From: Hydractinia symbiolongicarpus
Lineage: Eukaryota > Cnidaria > Hydrozoa > Anthoathecata > Hydractiniidae
Direction of reading: 5' to 3'
NCBI RefSeq assembly: GCF_029227915.1
Contig: NC_079881.1
Span: forward strand, 1,984,001-2,048,000
DNA: 64,000 bases
The notes under the pieces are model-generated. The model was given only the letters and a program-made list of their open reading frames with translations, ran no database searches and was not told the DNA's origin. Positions 14,001 to 27,720 of this stretch are shown here, piece by piece (position 1 is the first letter of the stretch; every line of letters begins with the position of its first letter). Made by a program: the position numbers and the translations under genes.

Positions 14001-16800
14001 TTCAAAAATGTTTTCATTTTTGATGAGACGCTGAATAAAAGATGTTTAATCGCCGGCAAACGAAATCCCGCGATTTCCTGTAAATCCCGGGCTTGGCCCG
14101 TATAGTCGAATGTATACAAAGAAATTACCCAGGGAGTAAACTCATTTCCCGAACAATATTTTAAATTTTTTTTTCACCACTAAAACGCTTGAGATTTGTA
14201 GTTTTTAAAAATGTTTTCATTTTTGATGAGACGCTGAATAAAAGAAGTTTAATCGCCGGCAAACGAAAACCCGCGACTTCCCGTAAATCCGGACTCGGCC
14301 CGTATAGTCAAAAGTATACAAAGAAAGTACCCAGGGAGTAAACTCATTTCCCGAACGATTTTTTAAATTCTTTTTTTCCACTAAAACGCATGAGACGTGT
14401 AGTTTTCAAAAATGTTTTCATTTTTGATGAGACGTTTAATGAAAGAGGTTTAATCGCCGGCAAACGAAAACCCGCGATTTCCCGTAAATCCCGGGCTTGG
14501 CCCGTATAGTCGAATGTATACAAAGAAAGTACCCTGTGAGTAAACTCATTTCCAGAACGATTTTTTAAATTATTTTTTCACCACTAAAACGCATAAGACT
14601 TGTAGTTTTCAGAAATGTTTTTATTTTTGATGAGACGCTGAATAAAAGAAGTTTAATCGCCGGCAAACGAAAACCCGCGATTTCCCGTAAATCCCGGGCT
14701 TGGCCCGTATAGTCAAAAGTATACAAAGAAAGTACCCAGGAAGTAAACTCATTTCACGAACGATTTTTTAATTTATTTTTTCACCACTAAAACGCATGAG
14801 ACTTGTAGTTTTCAAAAATGTTTTCATTTTTGATGAGACGCTGTATAAAAGAAGTTTAATCGCCGGCAAACAAAAACCTGCGATTTCCCGTAAATCCTGG
14901 ACTCGACCCGTATAGTCAAAAGTATACAAAGAAAGTACCCAGGGAGTAAACTCATTTCCCGAACGATTTTTTAATTTTTTTTTTTACCACTAAAACGCAT
15001 GAGACTTGTAGTTTTCAAAAATGTTTTCATTTTTGATGAGACGCTAAATAAAAGAAGTTTAATCGCCGGCAAACGAAATCCCGCGATTTCCTGTAAATCC
15101 CGGGCTTGGCCCGTATAGTCGAATGTATACAAAGAAAGTACCCAGGGAGTAAACTCATTTCCCGAACGATATTTTAAATTTTTTTTTCACCACTAAAACG
15201 CATGAGACTTGCAGTTTTCAAAAATGTTTTCCTTTTTGATGAGACGCTTAATGAAAGACGTTTAATCGCCGGCAAACGAAAACCCGCGACTTCCCGTAAA
15301 TCCGGACTCGGCCCGTATAGTCAAAAGTATACAAAGAAAGTACCCAGGGAGTAAACTCATTTCCCGAACGATTTTTTAAATTATTATTTCACCACTAAAG
15401 CCCATGAGACTTGCAGTTTTTAAAATGTTTTCATTTTTGATGAGACGCTGAATAAAAGAAGTTTAATCGCCGGCAAACGAAAACCCGCGACTTCCCGTAA
15501 ATCCCGGACTCGGCCCGTATAGGCAAAAGTATACAAAGAAAGTACCGAGGGAGTAAACTCATTTCCCGAACGATTTTTTTAATTTTTTTTTCCACTAAAA
15601 CGCATGAGACTTTTAGTTTTTAAAAATGTTTTCATTTTTGATACGACGCTTAATGAAAGAGGTTTAATCGCCGGCAAACGAAAACCCGCGATTTCCCGTA
15701 AATCCCGGCTTGGCCCGTATAGTCGAATGTATACAAAGAAAGTACCCTGTGAGTAAACTCATTTCCAGAACGATTTTTTAAATTATTTTTTCACCACTAA
15801 AACGCATAAGACTTGTAGTTTTCAAAAATGTTTTCATTTTTGATGAGACGCTAAATAAAAGAAGTTTAATCGCCGGCAAGCGAAATCCCGCGATTTCCTG
15901 TAAATCCCGGGCTTGGCCCGTATAGTCGAATGTATACAAAGAAAGTACCCAGGGAGTAAACTCATTTCCCGAACGATATTATAATTTTTTTTTCACCACT
16001 AAAACGGTTAAGACTTGTAGTTTTTAAAAATGTTTTCATTTTTGATGAGACGCTGAATAAAAGAAGTTTAATCGCCGGCAAACGAAAACCCGCGACTTCC
16101 CGTAAATCCGGACTCGGCCCGTATAGTCAAAAGTATACAAAGAAAGTACCCAGGGAGTAAACTCATTTCCCGAACGATTTTTTAAATTATTATTTCACCA
16201 CTAAAGCCCATGAGACTTGTAGTTTTTAAAAATGTTTTCATTTTTAATGAGACGCTGAATAAAAGAAGTTTAATCGCCGGCAAAAGAAAACCCGCGACTT
16301 CCCGTAAATCCCGGACTCGGCCCGTATAGGCAAAAGTATACAAAGAAAGTACCCAGGGTGTAAACTCATTTCCCGAACGATTTTTTAAATTATTATTTCA
16401 CCACTAAAGGCCATGAGACTTGTAGTTTTTAAAAATGTTTTCATTTTTGATGAGACGCTGAATAAAAGAAGTTTAATCGCCGGCAAACGAAAACCCGCGA
16501 GTTCCCGTAAATCCGGACTCGGCCCGTATAGTCAAAAGTATACAAAGAAAGTACCCAGGGAGTAAACTCATTTCCCGAACGATTTTTTAAATTTTTTTTT
16601 CACCACTAAAACGCATGAGACTTGCAGTTTTCAAAAATGTTTTCCTTTTTGATGAGACGCTTAATGAAAGACGTTTAATCGCCGGCAAACGAAAACCCGC
16701 GACTTCCCGTAAATCCGGACTCGGCCCGTATAGTCAAAAGTATACAAAGAAAGTACCCAGGGAGTAAACTCATTTCCCGAACGATTTTTTAAATTATTAT
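14000..16800. repeat. Mixed monomers without a clear short HOR
   Basis: Monomers here are A, B and recombinant types in an order for which I found no repeating period inside the interval. One marker monomer (GACTTGCAG start, TTTTCCTTTTTGATG, AAAGACGTTTAATCG) at 15208 recurs at 16621, and again at 19458 and about 22700. That links this zone to the next. Single-copy variants such as CTGTATAAAAG (about 14842) and GATACGACGC (about 15640) mark it as more diverged than its flanks. No gene is present. Confidence 0.6.
16014..16215. repeat. Representative type B monomer (202 bp)
   Basis: This copy shows the type B haplotype. It has TTAAAAATG in place of TCAAAAATG, GACGCTGAATAAAAGAAG, a CGCGACTTCCCG core, TCCGGACTCGGCCCG (one C shorter than type A, which accounts for most of the 202 versus 203 bp difference), GTCAAAAGTATAC, and an AAATTATTATTTCACCACTAAAGCCC tail. 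Most other monomers in the window are A, B, or a patchwork of the two. The one-base difference also shifts every reading frame between the types, so the repeat cannot encode one conserved protein. Confidence 0.9.
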
Positions 16801-18030
16801 TTCACCACTAAAGCCCATGAGACTTGTAGTTTTTAAAAATGTTTTCATTTTTGATGAGACGCTGAATAAAAGAAGTTTAATCGCCGGCAAACGAAAACCC
16901 GCGACTTCCCGTAAATCCCGGACTCGGCCCGTACAGGCAAAAGTATACAAAGAAAGTACCCAGGGAGTAAACTCATTTCCCGAACGATTTTTTTAATTTT
17001 TTTTTTTCCACTAAAACGCATGAGACTTTTAGTTTTTAAAAATGTTTTCAATTTTGATAAGACGCTTAATGAAAGAGGTTTAATCGCCGGCAAACGAAAA
17101 CCCGCGATTTCCCGTAAATCCCGGGCTTGGCCCGTATAGGCGAATGTATACAAAGAAAGTAACCTGTGAGTAAACTCATTTCCAGAACGATTTTTTAAAT
17201 TATTTTTTCACCACTAAAACGCATAAGACTTGTAGTTTTCGAAAATGTTTTTATTTCTGATGACACGCTGAATAAAAGAAGTTTAATCGCCGGCAAACGA
17301 AAAGCCGCGATTTCCCGTAAATCCCGGGCTTGGCCCGTATAGTCAAAAGTATACAAAGAAAGTACCCAGGAAGTAAACTCCTTTCACGAACGATTTTTTA
17401 ATTTATTTTTTCACCACTAAAACGCATGAGACTTGTAGTTTTCAAAAATGTTTTCATTTTTGATGAGACGCTGAATAAAAGAAGTTTAATCGCCGGCAAA
17501 CGAAAACCCGCGACTTCCCGTAAATCCCGGACTCGGCCCGTATAGGCAAAAGTATACAAAGAAAGTACCCAGGGAGTAAACTCATTTCCCGAACGATTTT
17601 TTTAATTTTTTTTTTTCCACTAAAACGCATGAGACTTTTAGTTTTTAAAAATGTTTTCAATTTTGATAAGACGCTTAATGAAAGAGGTTTAATCGCCGGC
17701 AAACGAAAACCCGCGATTTCCCGTAAATCCCGGGCTTGGCCCGTATAGGCGAATGTATACAAAGAAAGTAACCTGTGAGTAAACTCATTTCCAGAACGAT
17801 TTTTTAAATTATTTTTTCACCACTAAAACGCATAAGACTTGTAGTTTTCGAAAATGTTTTTATTTTTGATGACACGCTGAATAAAAGAAGTTTAATCGCC
17901 GGCAAACGAAAAGCCGCGATTTCCCGTAAATCCCGGGCTTGGCCCGTATAGTCAAAAGTATACAAAGAAAGTACCCAGGAAGTAAACTCCTTTCACGAAC
18001 GATTTTTTAATTTATTTTTTCACCACTAAA
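16800..18030. repeat. 3-mer repeat (about 609 bp) with GATGACACGCTG marker
   Basis: Monomers carrying TGATGACACGCTG occur with TGACACG at 17261, 17870, 18073 and 18682, giving spacings of 609, 203 and 609 bp. Each three-monomer unit also holds a TTTTCAATTTTGATAAGACG monomer and a B-like monomer with GTATAGGCAAAAG. The single 203 bp step means one unit has an extra copy of the GACACG monomer. The markers AAAAGCCGCG and GTAACCTGTGAG belong to the same set. Confidence 0.8.
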
Positions 18031-21000
18031 ACGCATGAGACTTGTAGTTTTCGAAAATGTTTTTATTTCTGATGACACGCTGAATAAAAGAAGTTTAATC
18101 GCCGGCAAACGAAAAGCCGCGATTTCCCGTAAATCCCGGGCTTGGCCCGTATAGTCAAAAGTATACAAAGAAAGTACCCAGGAAGTAAACTCCTTTCACG
18201 AACGATTTTTTAATTTATTTTTTCACCACTAAAACGCATGAGACTTGTAGTTTTCAAAAATGTTTTCATTTTTGATGAGACGCTGAATAAAAGAAGTTTA
18301 ATCGCCGGCAAACGAAAACCCGCGACTTCCCGTAAATCCCGGACTCGGCCCGTATAGGCAAAAGTATACAAAGAAAGTACCCAGGGAGTAAACTCATTTC
18401 CCGAACGATTTTTTTAATTTTTTTTTTTCCACTAAAACGCATGAGACTTTTAGTTTTTAAAAATGTTTTCAATTTTGATAAGACGCTTAATGAAAGAGGT
18501 TTAATCGCCGGCAAACGAAAACCCGCGATTTCCCGTAAATCCCGGGCTTGGCCCGTATAGGCGAATGTATACAAAGAAAGTAACCTGTGAGTAAACTCAT
18601 TTCCAGAACGATTTTTTAAATTATTTTTTCACCACTAAAACGCATAAGACTTGTAGTTTTTGAAAATGTTTTTATTTTTGATGACACGCTGAATAAAAGA
18701 AGTTTAATCGCCGGCAAACGAAAAGCCGCGATTTCCCGTAAATCCCGGGCTTGGCCCGTATAGTCAAAAGTATACAAAGAAAGTACCCAGGAAGTAAACT
18801 CCTTTCACAAACGATTTTTTAATTTATTTTTTCACCACTAAAACGCATGAGACTTGTAGTTTTCAAAAATGTTTTCATTTTTGATGAGACGCTGAATAAA
18901 AGAAGTTTAATCGCCGGCAAACAAAAACCTGCGATTTCCCGTAAATGCTGGACTCGACCCGTATAGTCAAAAGTATACAAAGAAAGTACCCAGGGAGTAA
19001 ACTCATTTCCCGAACGATTTTTTAAATTATTATTTCACCACTAAAGGCCATGAGACTTGTAGTTTTTAAAAATGTTTTCATTTTTGTGGGACGCTGAATA
19101 AAAGAAGTTTAATCGCCGGCAAACGAAAACCCGCGAGTTCCCGTAAATCCGGACTCGGCCCGTATAGTCAAAAGTATACAAAGAAAGTACCCAGGGAGTA
19201 AACTCATTTCCCGAACGATTTTTTAATTTTTTTTTACCACTAAAACGCATGAGACTTGTAGTTTTCAAAAATGTTTTCATTTTTGATGAGACGCTGAATA
19301 AAAGAAGTTTAATCGCCGGCAAACGAAAACCCACGATTTCCCGTAAATGCCGCACTCGGCCCGTATAGTCAAAAGTATACAAAGAAAGTACCCAGGGAGT
19401 AAACTCATTTCCCGAACGATATTTTAAATTTTTTTTTCACCACTAAAACGCATGAGACTTGCAGTTTTCAAAAATGTTTTCCTTTTTGATGAGACGCTTA
19501 ATGAAAGACGTTTAATCGCCGGCAAACGAAAACCCGCGACTTCCCGTAAATCCGGACTCGGCCCGTATAGTCAAAAGTATACAAAGGAAGTACCCAGGGA
19601 GTAAACTCATTTCCCGAACGATTTTTTAAATTATTATTTCACCACTAAAGCCCATGAGACTTGTAGTTTTTAAAAATGTTTTCATTTTTGATGAGACGCT
19701 GAATAAAAGAAGTTTAATCGCCGGCAAACGAAAACCCGCGACTTCCCGTAAATCGTACTCGGCCCGTATAGTCAAAAGTATACAAAGAAAGTACCCAGGG
19801 AGTAAACTCATTTTCCGAACGATTTTTTAAATTATTTTTTCACCACTAAAACGCATGAGACTTGTAGTTTTCAGAAATGTTTTCATTTTTGATGAGACGC
19901 TTAATGAAAGTGGTTTAATCGCCGGCAAACGAAAACCCGCGATTTCCCGTAAATCCCGGGCTTGGCCCGTATAGTCGAATGTATACAAAGAAAGTACCCT
20001 GTGAGTAAACTCATTTCCAAAACGATGTTTTAAATTATCTTTTCACCACTAAAACGCATGAGACTTGCAGTTTTCAAAAATGTTTTCATTTTTGATGAGA
20101 CGCTTAATGGAAGAGGTTTAATCGCCGGCAAACGAAATCCCGCGATTTCCCGTAAATCCCGGGCTTGCCCCGTATAGTCGAATGTATACAAAGAAAGTAC
20201 CCAGGGAGTAAACTCATTTTCCGAACGATTTTTTTAATTTTTTTTTTACCACTAAAACGCATGAGTCTTGTAGTTTTCAAAAATGTTTTCATTTTTGATG
20301 AGACGCTTAATGAAAGAGGTTTAATCGCCGGCAAACGAAAACCCGCGATTTCCCGTAAATCCCGGACTTGGCCCGTATAGTCGAATGTATACAAAGAAAG
20401 TACACTGTGAGTAAACTCATTTCCAAAACGATTTTTTAAATTATCTTTTCACCACTAAAACGCATGAGACTTGCAGTTTTCAAAAATGTTTTCATTTTTG
20501 ATGAGACGCTGAATAAAAGTGGTTTAATCGCCGGCAAACGAAAACCCGCGATTTCCCGTAAATCCCGGGCTTGGCCCGTATAGGCGAATGTATACAAAGA
20601 AAGTAACCTGTGAGTAAACTCATTTCCAGAACGATTTTTTAAATTATTTTTTCACCACTAAAACGCATAAGACTTGTAGTTTTTGAAAATGTTTTTATTT
20701 TTGATGACACGCTGAATAAAAGAAGTTTAATCGCCGGCAAACGAAAAGCCGCGATTTCCCGTAAATCCCGGGCTTGGCCCGTATAGTCAAAAGTATACAA
20801 AGAAAGTACCCAGGAAGTAAACGCCTTTCACGAACGATTTTTTAATTTATTTTTTCACCACTAAAACGCATGAGACTTGTAGTTTTCAAAAATGTTTTCA
20901 TTTTTGATGAGACGCTGAATAAAAGAAGTTTAATCGCCGGCAAACGAAAACCTGCGATTTCCCGTAAATGCTGGACTCGACCCGTATAGTCAAAAGTATA

Positions 21001-24000
21001 CAAAGAAAGTACCCAGGGAGTAAACTCATTTCCCGAACGATTTCTTAATTTTTTTTTTTTACCACTAAAACGCATGAGACTTTTAGTTTTTAAAAATGTT
21101 TTCAATTTTGATAAGACGCTTAATGAAAGAGGTTTAATCGCCGGCAAACGAAAACCCGCGATTTCCCGTAAATCCCGGGCTTGGCCCGTATAGGCGAATG
21201 TATACAAAGAAAGTAACCTGTGAGTAAACTCATTTCCAGAACGATTTTTTAAATTATTTTTTCACCACTAAAACGCATAAGACTTGTAGTTTTCGAAAAT
21301 GTTTTTATTTCTGATGACACGCTGAATAAAAGAAGTTTAATGGCCGGCAAACGAAAAGCCGCGATTTCCTGTAAATCCCGGGCTTGGCCCGTATAGTCAA
21401 AAGTATACAAAGAAAGTACCCAGGAAGTAAACTCCTTTCACGAACGATTTTTTAATTTATTTTTTCACCACTAAAACGCATGAGACTTGTAGTTTTCAAA
21501 AATGTTTTCATTTTTGATGAGACGCTGAATAAAAGAAGTTTAATCGCCGGCAAACGAAAACCCGCGACTTCCCGTAAATCCCGGACTCGGCCCGTATAGG
21601 CAAAAGTATACAAAGAAAGTACCCAGGGAGTAAACTCATTTCCCGAACGATTTTTTTAATTTTTTTTTTCCACTAAAACGCATGAGACTTTTAGTTTTTA
21701 AAAATGTTTTCAATTTTGATAAGACGCTTAATGAAAGAGGTTTAATCGCCGGCAAACGAAAACCCGCGATTTCCCGTAAATCCCGGGCTTGGCCCGTATA
21801 GGCGAATGTATACAAAGAAAGTAACCTGTGAGTAAACTCATTTCCAGAACGATTTTTTAAATTATTTTTTCACCACTAAAACGCATAAGACTTGTAGTTT
21901 TCGAAAATGTTTTTATTTTTGATGACACGCTGAATAAAAGAAGTTTAATCGCCGGCAAACGAAAAGCCGCGATTTCCCGTAAATCCCGGGCTTGGCCCGT
22001 ATAGTCAAAAGTATACAAAGAAAGTACCCAGGAAGTAAACTCCTTTCACGAACGATTTTTTAATTTATTTTTTCACCACTAAAACGCATGAGACTTGTAG
22101 TTTTCAAAAATGTTTTCATTTTTGATGAGACGCTGAATAAAAGAAGTTTAATCGCCGGCAAACAAAAACCTTCGATTTCCCGTAAATGCTGGACTCGACC
22201 CGTATAGTCAAAAGTATACAAAGAAAGTACCCAGGGAGTAAACTCATTTCCCGAACGATTTTTTAAATTATTATTTCACCACTAAAGGCCATGAGACTTG
22301 TAGTTTTTAAAAATGTTTTCATTTTTGTGGGACGCTGAATAAAAGAAGTTTAATCGCCGGCAAACGAAAACCCGCGAGTTCCCGTAAATCCGGACTCGGC
22401 CCGTATAGTCAAAAGTATACAAAGAAAGTACCGAGGGAGTAAACTCATTTCCCGAACGATTTTTTAATTTTTTTTTACCACTAAAACGCATGAGACTTGT
22501 AGTTTTCAAAAATGTTTTCATTTTTGATGAGACGCTGAATAAAAGAAGTTTAATCGCCGGCAAACGAAAACCCACGATTTCCCGTAAATGCCGCACTCGG
22601 CCCGTATAGTCAAAAGTATACAAAGAAAGTACCCAGGGAGTAAACTCATTTCCCGAACGATATTTTAAATTTTTTTTTCACCACTAAAACGCATGAGACT
22701 TGCCGTTTTCAAAAATGTTTTCCTTTTTGATGAGACGCTTAATGAAAGACGTTTAATCGCCGGCAAACGAAAACCCGCGACTTCCCGTAAATCCGGACTC
22801 GGCCCGTATAGTCAAAAGTATACAAAGGAAGTACCCAAGGAGTAAACTCATTTCCCGAACGATTTTTTAAATTATTATTTCACCACTAAAGCCCATTAGA
22901 CTTGTAGTTTTTAAAAATGTTTTCATTTTTGATGAGACGCTGAATAAAAGAAGTTTAATCGCCGGCAAACGAAAACCCGCGACTTCCCGTAAATCGTACT
23001 CGGCCCGTATAGTCAAAAGTATACAAAGAAAGTACCCAGGGAGTAAACTCATTTTCCGAACGATTTTTTAAATTATTTTTTCACCACTAAAACGCATGAG
23101 ACTTGTAGTTTTCAGAAATGTTTTCATTTTTGATGAGACGCTTAATGAAAGTGGTTTAATCGCCGGCAAACGAAAACCCGCGATTTCCCGTAAATCCCGG
23201 GCTTGGCCCGTATAGTCGAATGTATACAAAGAAAGTACCCTGTGAGTAAACTCATTTCCAAAACGATGTTTTAAATTATCTTTTCACCACTAAAACGCAT
23301 GAGACTTGCAGTTTTCAAAAATGTTTTCATTTTTGATGAGACGCTTAATGGAAGAGGTTTAATCGCCGGCAAACGAAATCCCGCGATTTCCCGTAAATCC
23401 CGGGCTTGCCCCGTATAGTCGAATGTATACAAAGAAAGTACCCAGGGAGTAAACTCATTTTCCGAACGATTTTTTTAATTTTTTTTTTACCACTAAAACG
23501 CATGAGTCTTGTAGTTTTCAAAAATGTTTTCATTTTTGATGAGACGCTTAATGAAAGAGGTTTAATCGCCGGCAAACGAAAACCCGCGATTTCCCGTAAA
23601 TCCCGGACTTGGCCCGTATAGTCGAATGTATACAAAGAAAGTACACTGTGAGTAAACTCATTTCCAAAACGATTTTTTAAATTATCTTTTCACCACTAAA
23701 ACGCATGAGACTTGCAGTTTTCAAAAATGTTTTCATTTTTGATGAGACGCTGAATAAAAGTGGTTTAATCGCCGGCAAACGAAAACCCGCGATTTCCCGT
23801 AAATCCCGGGCTTGGCCCGTATAGGCGAATGTATACAAAGAAAGTAACCTGTGAGTAAACTCATTTCCAGAACGATTTTTTAAATTATTTTTTCACCACT
23901 AAAACGCATAAGACTTGTAGTTTTTGAAAATGTTTTTATTTTTGATGACACGCTGAATAAAAGAAGTTTAATCGCCGGCAAACGAAAAGCCGCGATTTCC

Positions 24001-24320
24001 CGTAAATCCCGGGCTTGGCCCGTATAGTCAAAAGTATACAAAGAAAGTACCCAGGAAGTAAACGCCTTTCACGAACGATTTTTTAATTTATTTTTTCTTC
24101 ACTAAAACGCATGAGACTTGTAGTTTTCAAAAATGTTTTCATTTTTGATGAGACGCTGAATAAAAGAAGTTTAATCGCCGGCAAACGAAAACCTGCGATT
24201 TCCCGTAAATGCTGGACTCGACCCGTATAGTCAAAATTATACAAAGAAAGTACCCAGGGAGTAAACTCATTTCCCGAACGATTTCTTAATTTTTTTTTTT
24301 TACCACTAAAACGCATGAGA
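18030..24320. repeat. 16-mer tandem duplication (3,241 bp)
   Basis: The private variant CATTTTTGTGGGACGC, a 3-base deletion with a substitution, occurs at about 19080 and 22321. Many other private variants keep the same 3,241 bp offset: GTAAATGCTGGACTCGACC, GTAAATGCCGCACTCGG, GTAAATCGTACTCGG, CTTAATGGAAGAGG, GCTTGCCCCG and GTACACTGTGAG. The copies span roughly 18,030-21,270 and 21,271-24,320. They diverge after about 21,075 and 24,316, where the second copy switches to a TTGTAGTTTTC monomer. A few substitutions separate the copies, such as TTCGATTTCC near 22171 against TGCGATTTCC near 18930. Confidence 0.9.
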
Positions 24321-27300
24321 CTTGTAGTTTTCAAAAATGTTTTCATTTTTGATGAGACGCTGAATAAAAGAAGTTTAATCGCCGGAAAACGAAATCCCGC
24401 GATTTCCTGTAAATCCCGGGCTTGGCCCGTATAGTCGAATGTATACAAAGAAAGTACCCAGGGAGTAAACTCATTTCCCGAACGATATTTTTTTTTTTTT
24501 TTCACCACAAAAACGCTTGAGACTTGTAGTTTTTAAAAATGTTTTCATTTTTGATGAGACGCTGAATAAAAGAAGTTTAATCGCCGGCAAACGAAAACCC
24601 GCGACTTCCTGTAAATCCGGACTCGGCCCGTATAGTCAAAAGTATACAAAGAAAGTACCCAGGGAGTAAACTCATTTCCCGAACGATTTTTTAAATTATT
24701 ATTTCACCACTAAAGCCCATGAGACTTGTAGTTTTTAAAAATGTTTTCATTTTTGATGAGACGCTGAATAAAAGAAGTTTAATCGCCGGCAAACGAAAAC
24801 CCGTGACTTCCCGTAAATCCCGGACTCGGCCCGTATAGGCAAAAGTATACAAAGAAAGTACCCAGGGTGTAAACTCATTTCCCGAACGATTTTTTAAATT
24901 ATTATTTCACCACTAAAAGCCATGAGACTTGTAGTTTTTAAAAATGTTTTCATTTTTGATGAGACGCTGAATAAAAGAAGTTTAATCGCCGGCAAACGAA
25001 AACCCGCGAGTTCCCGTAAATGCGGACTCGGCCCGTATAGTCAAAAGTATAGAAAGAAAGTACCCAGGGAGTAAACTCATTTCCCGAACGATTTTTTAAT
25101 TTATTTTTTTTTACCACTAAAACGCATGAGTCTTGTAGTTTTCAAAAATGTTTTCATTTTTGATGAGACGCTGAATAAAAGAAGTTTAATCGCCGGCAAA
25201 TGAAATCCCGCGATTTCCTGTAAATCCCGGGCTTGGCCCGTATAGTCGAATGTATACAAAGAAAGTACCCAGGGAGTACACTCATTTCCCGAACGATATT
25301 TTAAATTTTTTTTCACCACTAAAACGCTTGAGACTTGTAGTTTTAAAAATGTTTTCATTTTTGATGAGACGCTGAATAAAAGAAGTTTAATCGCCGGCAA
25401 ACGAAAACCCGCGACTTCCCGTAAATCCGGACTCGGCCCGTATAGTCAAAAGTATACAAAGAAAGTACCCAGGGAGTAAACTCATTTCCCGAACGATTTT
25501 TTAAATTATTATTTCACCACTAAAGCCCATGAGACTTGTAGTTTTTAAAAATGTTTTCATTTTTGATGAGACGCTGAATAAAAGAAGTTTAATCGCCGGC
25601 AAACGAAAACCCGTGACTTCCCGTAAATCCAGGACTCGGCCCGTATAGGCAAAAGTATACAAAGAAAGTACCCAGGGTGTAAACCCATTTCCTGAACGAT
25701 TTTTTAAATTATTATTTCACCACTAAAGGCCATGAGACTTGCAGTTTTTAAAAATGTTTTCATTTTTGATGAGACGCTGAATAAAAGAAGTATAATCGCC
25801 GGCAAACGAAAACCCGCGACTTTCCGTAAATCCGGACTCGGCCCGTATAGTCAAAAGCATACAAAGAAAGTACCCAGGGAGTAAACTCATTTCCCGACCG
25901 ATTTTTTAAATTATTTTTTCACCACTAAAACGCATGAGACTTGTAGTTTTCAGAAATGTTTTTATTTTTGATAAGACGCTTAATGAAAGTGGATTAATCG
26001 CCGGCAAACGAAAACCCGCGATTTCCCGTAAATCCCGGGCTTGGCCCGTATAGTCGAATGTATACAAAGAAAGTACCCTGTGAGTAAACTCATTTCCAAA
26101 AGGATTTTTTAAATTATCTTTTCACCACTAAAACGCATGAGACTTGCAGTTTTCAAAAATGTTTTCATTTTTGATGAGACGCTTAATGAAAGAGGTTTAA
26201 TCGCCGGCAAACGAAAACCCGCGACTTCCCGTAAACCCGGACTCGGCCCGTATAGTCAAAAGTATACAAAGAAAGTACCCAGGGAGTAAACTCATTTCCC
26301 GAACGATTTTTTAAATTATTATTTCACCACTAAAGCCCATGAGACTTGTAGTTTTTAAAAATGTTTTCATTTTTGATGAGACGCTGAATAAAAGAAGTTT
26401 AATCGCCGGCAAACGAAAACCCGCGACTTCCCGTAAATCCCGGACTCGGCCCGTATAGGCAAAAGTATACAAAGAAAGTACCCAGGGTATAAACCCATTT
26501 CCCGAACGATTTTTTAAATTATTATTTCACCACTAAAGGCCATGAGACTTGTAGTTTTTAAAAATGTTTTCATTTTTGATGAGACGCTGAATAAAAGAAG
26601 TTTAATCGCCGGCAAACGAAAACCCGCGACTTCCCGTAAATCCGGACTCGGTCCGTATAGTCAAAAGTATACAAAGAAAGTACCCAGGGAGTAAACTCAT
26701 TTCCCGACCGATTTTTTAAATTATTTTTTCACTACTAAAACGCATGAGACTTGTAGTTTTCAGAAATGTTTTCATTTTTGATAAGACGCTTAATGAAAGT
26801 GGATTAATCGCCGGCAAACGAAAACCCGCGATTTCCCGTAAATCCCGGGCTTGGCCCGTATAGTCGAATGTATACAAAGAAAGTACCCTGTGAGTAAACT
26901 CATTTCCAAAAGGATTTTTTAAATTATCTTTTCACCACTAAAACGCATGAGACTTGCAGTTTTCAAAAATGTTTTCATTTTTGATGAGACGCTTAATGAA
27001 AGAGGTTTAATCGCCGGCAAACGAAAACCCGCGACTTCCCGTAAACCCGGACTCGGCCCGTATAGTCAAAAGTATACAAAGAAAGTACCCAGGGAGTAAA
27101 CTCATTTCCCGAACGATTTTTTAAATTATTATTTCACCACTAAAGCCCATGAGACTTGTAGTTTTTAAAAATGTTTTCATTTTTGATGAGACGCTGAATA
27201 AAAGAAGTTTAATCGCCGGCAAACGAAAACCCGCGACTTCCCGTAAATCCCGGACTCGGCCCGTATAGGCAAAAGTATACAAAGAAAGTACCCAGGGTAT

Positions 27301-27720
27301 AAACCCATTTCCCGAACGATTTTTTAAATTATTATTTCACCACTAAAGGCCATGAGACTTGTAGTTTTTAAAAATGTTTTCATTTTTGATGAGACGCTGA
27401 ATAAAAGAAGTTTAATCGCCGGCAAACGAAAACCCGCGACTTCCCGTAAATCCGGACTCGGTCCGTATAGTCAAAAGTATACAAAGAAAGTACCCAGGGA
27501 GTAAACTCATTTCCCGACCGATTTTTTAAATTATTTTTTCACCACTAAAACGCATGAGACTTGTAGTTTTCAGAAATGTTTTCATTTTTGATGAGACGCT
27601 TAATGAAAGTGGATTAATCGCCGGCAAACGAAAACCCGCGATTTCCCGTAAATCCCGGGCTTGGCCCGTATAGTCGAATGTATACAAAGAAAGTACCCTG
27701 TGAGTAAACAACTTTCCAAA
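24320..27720. repeat. 4-mer higher-order repeat (810 bp period)
   Basis: TTCCCGACCG occurs at 25891, 26701 and 27511, exactly 810 bp apart. GTAAACCCGGACTCGG occurs at 26231 and 27041. CCGTGACTTCCCG occurs at 24801 and 25611. About four consecutive 4-mer units are visible, and the last two are the most alike. The earliest unit carries different neighbours, including a monomer with a 15-16 base T run near 24488. Confidence 0.85.

Noticed and set aside
14000-16800. Transposon insertion or unique island in the least ordered part of the array
   Set aside because: Every unit in the interval still opens with a CTTGTAG-like start and keeps the monomer length within a few bases. No target-site duplications, terminal repeats or foreign sequence are seen.
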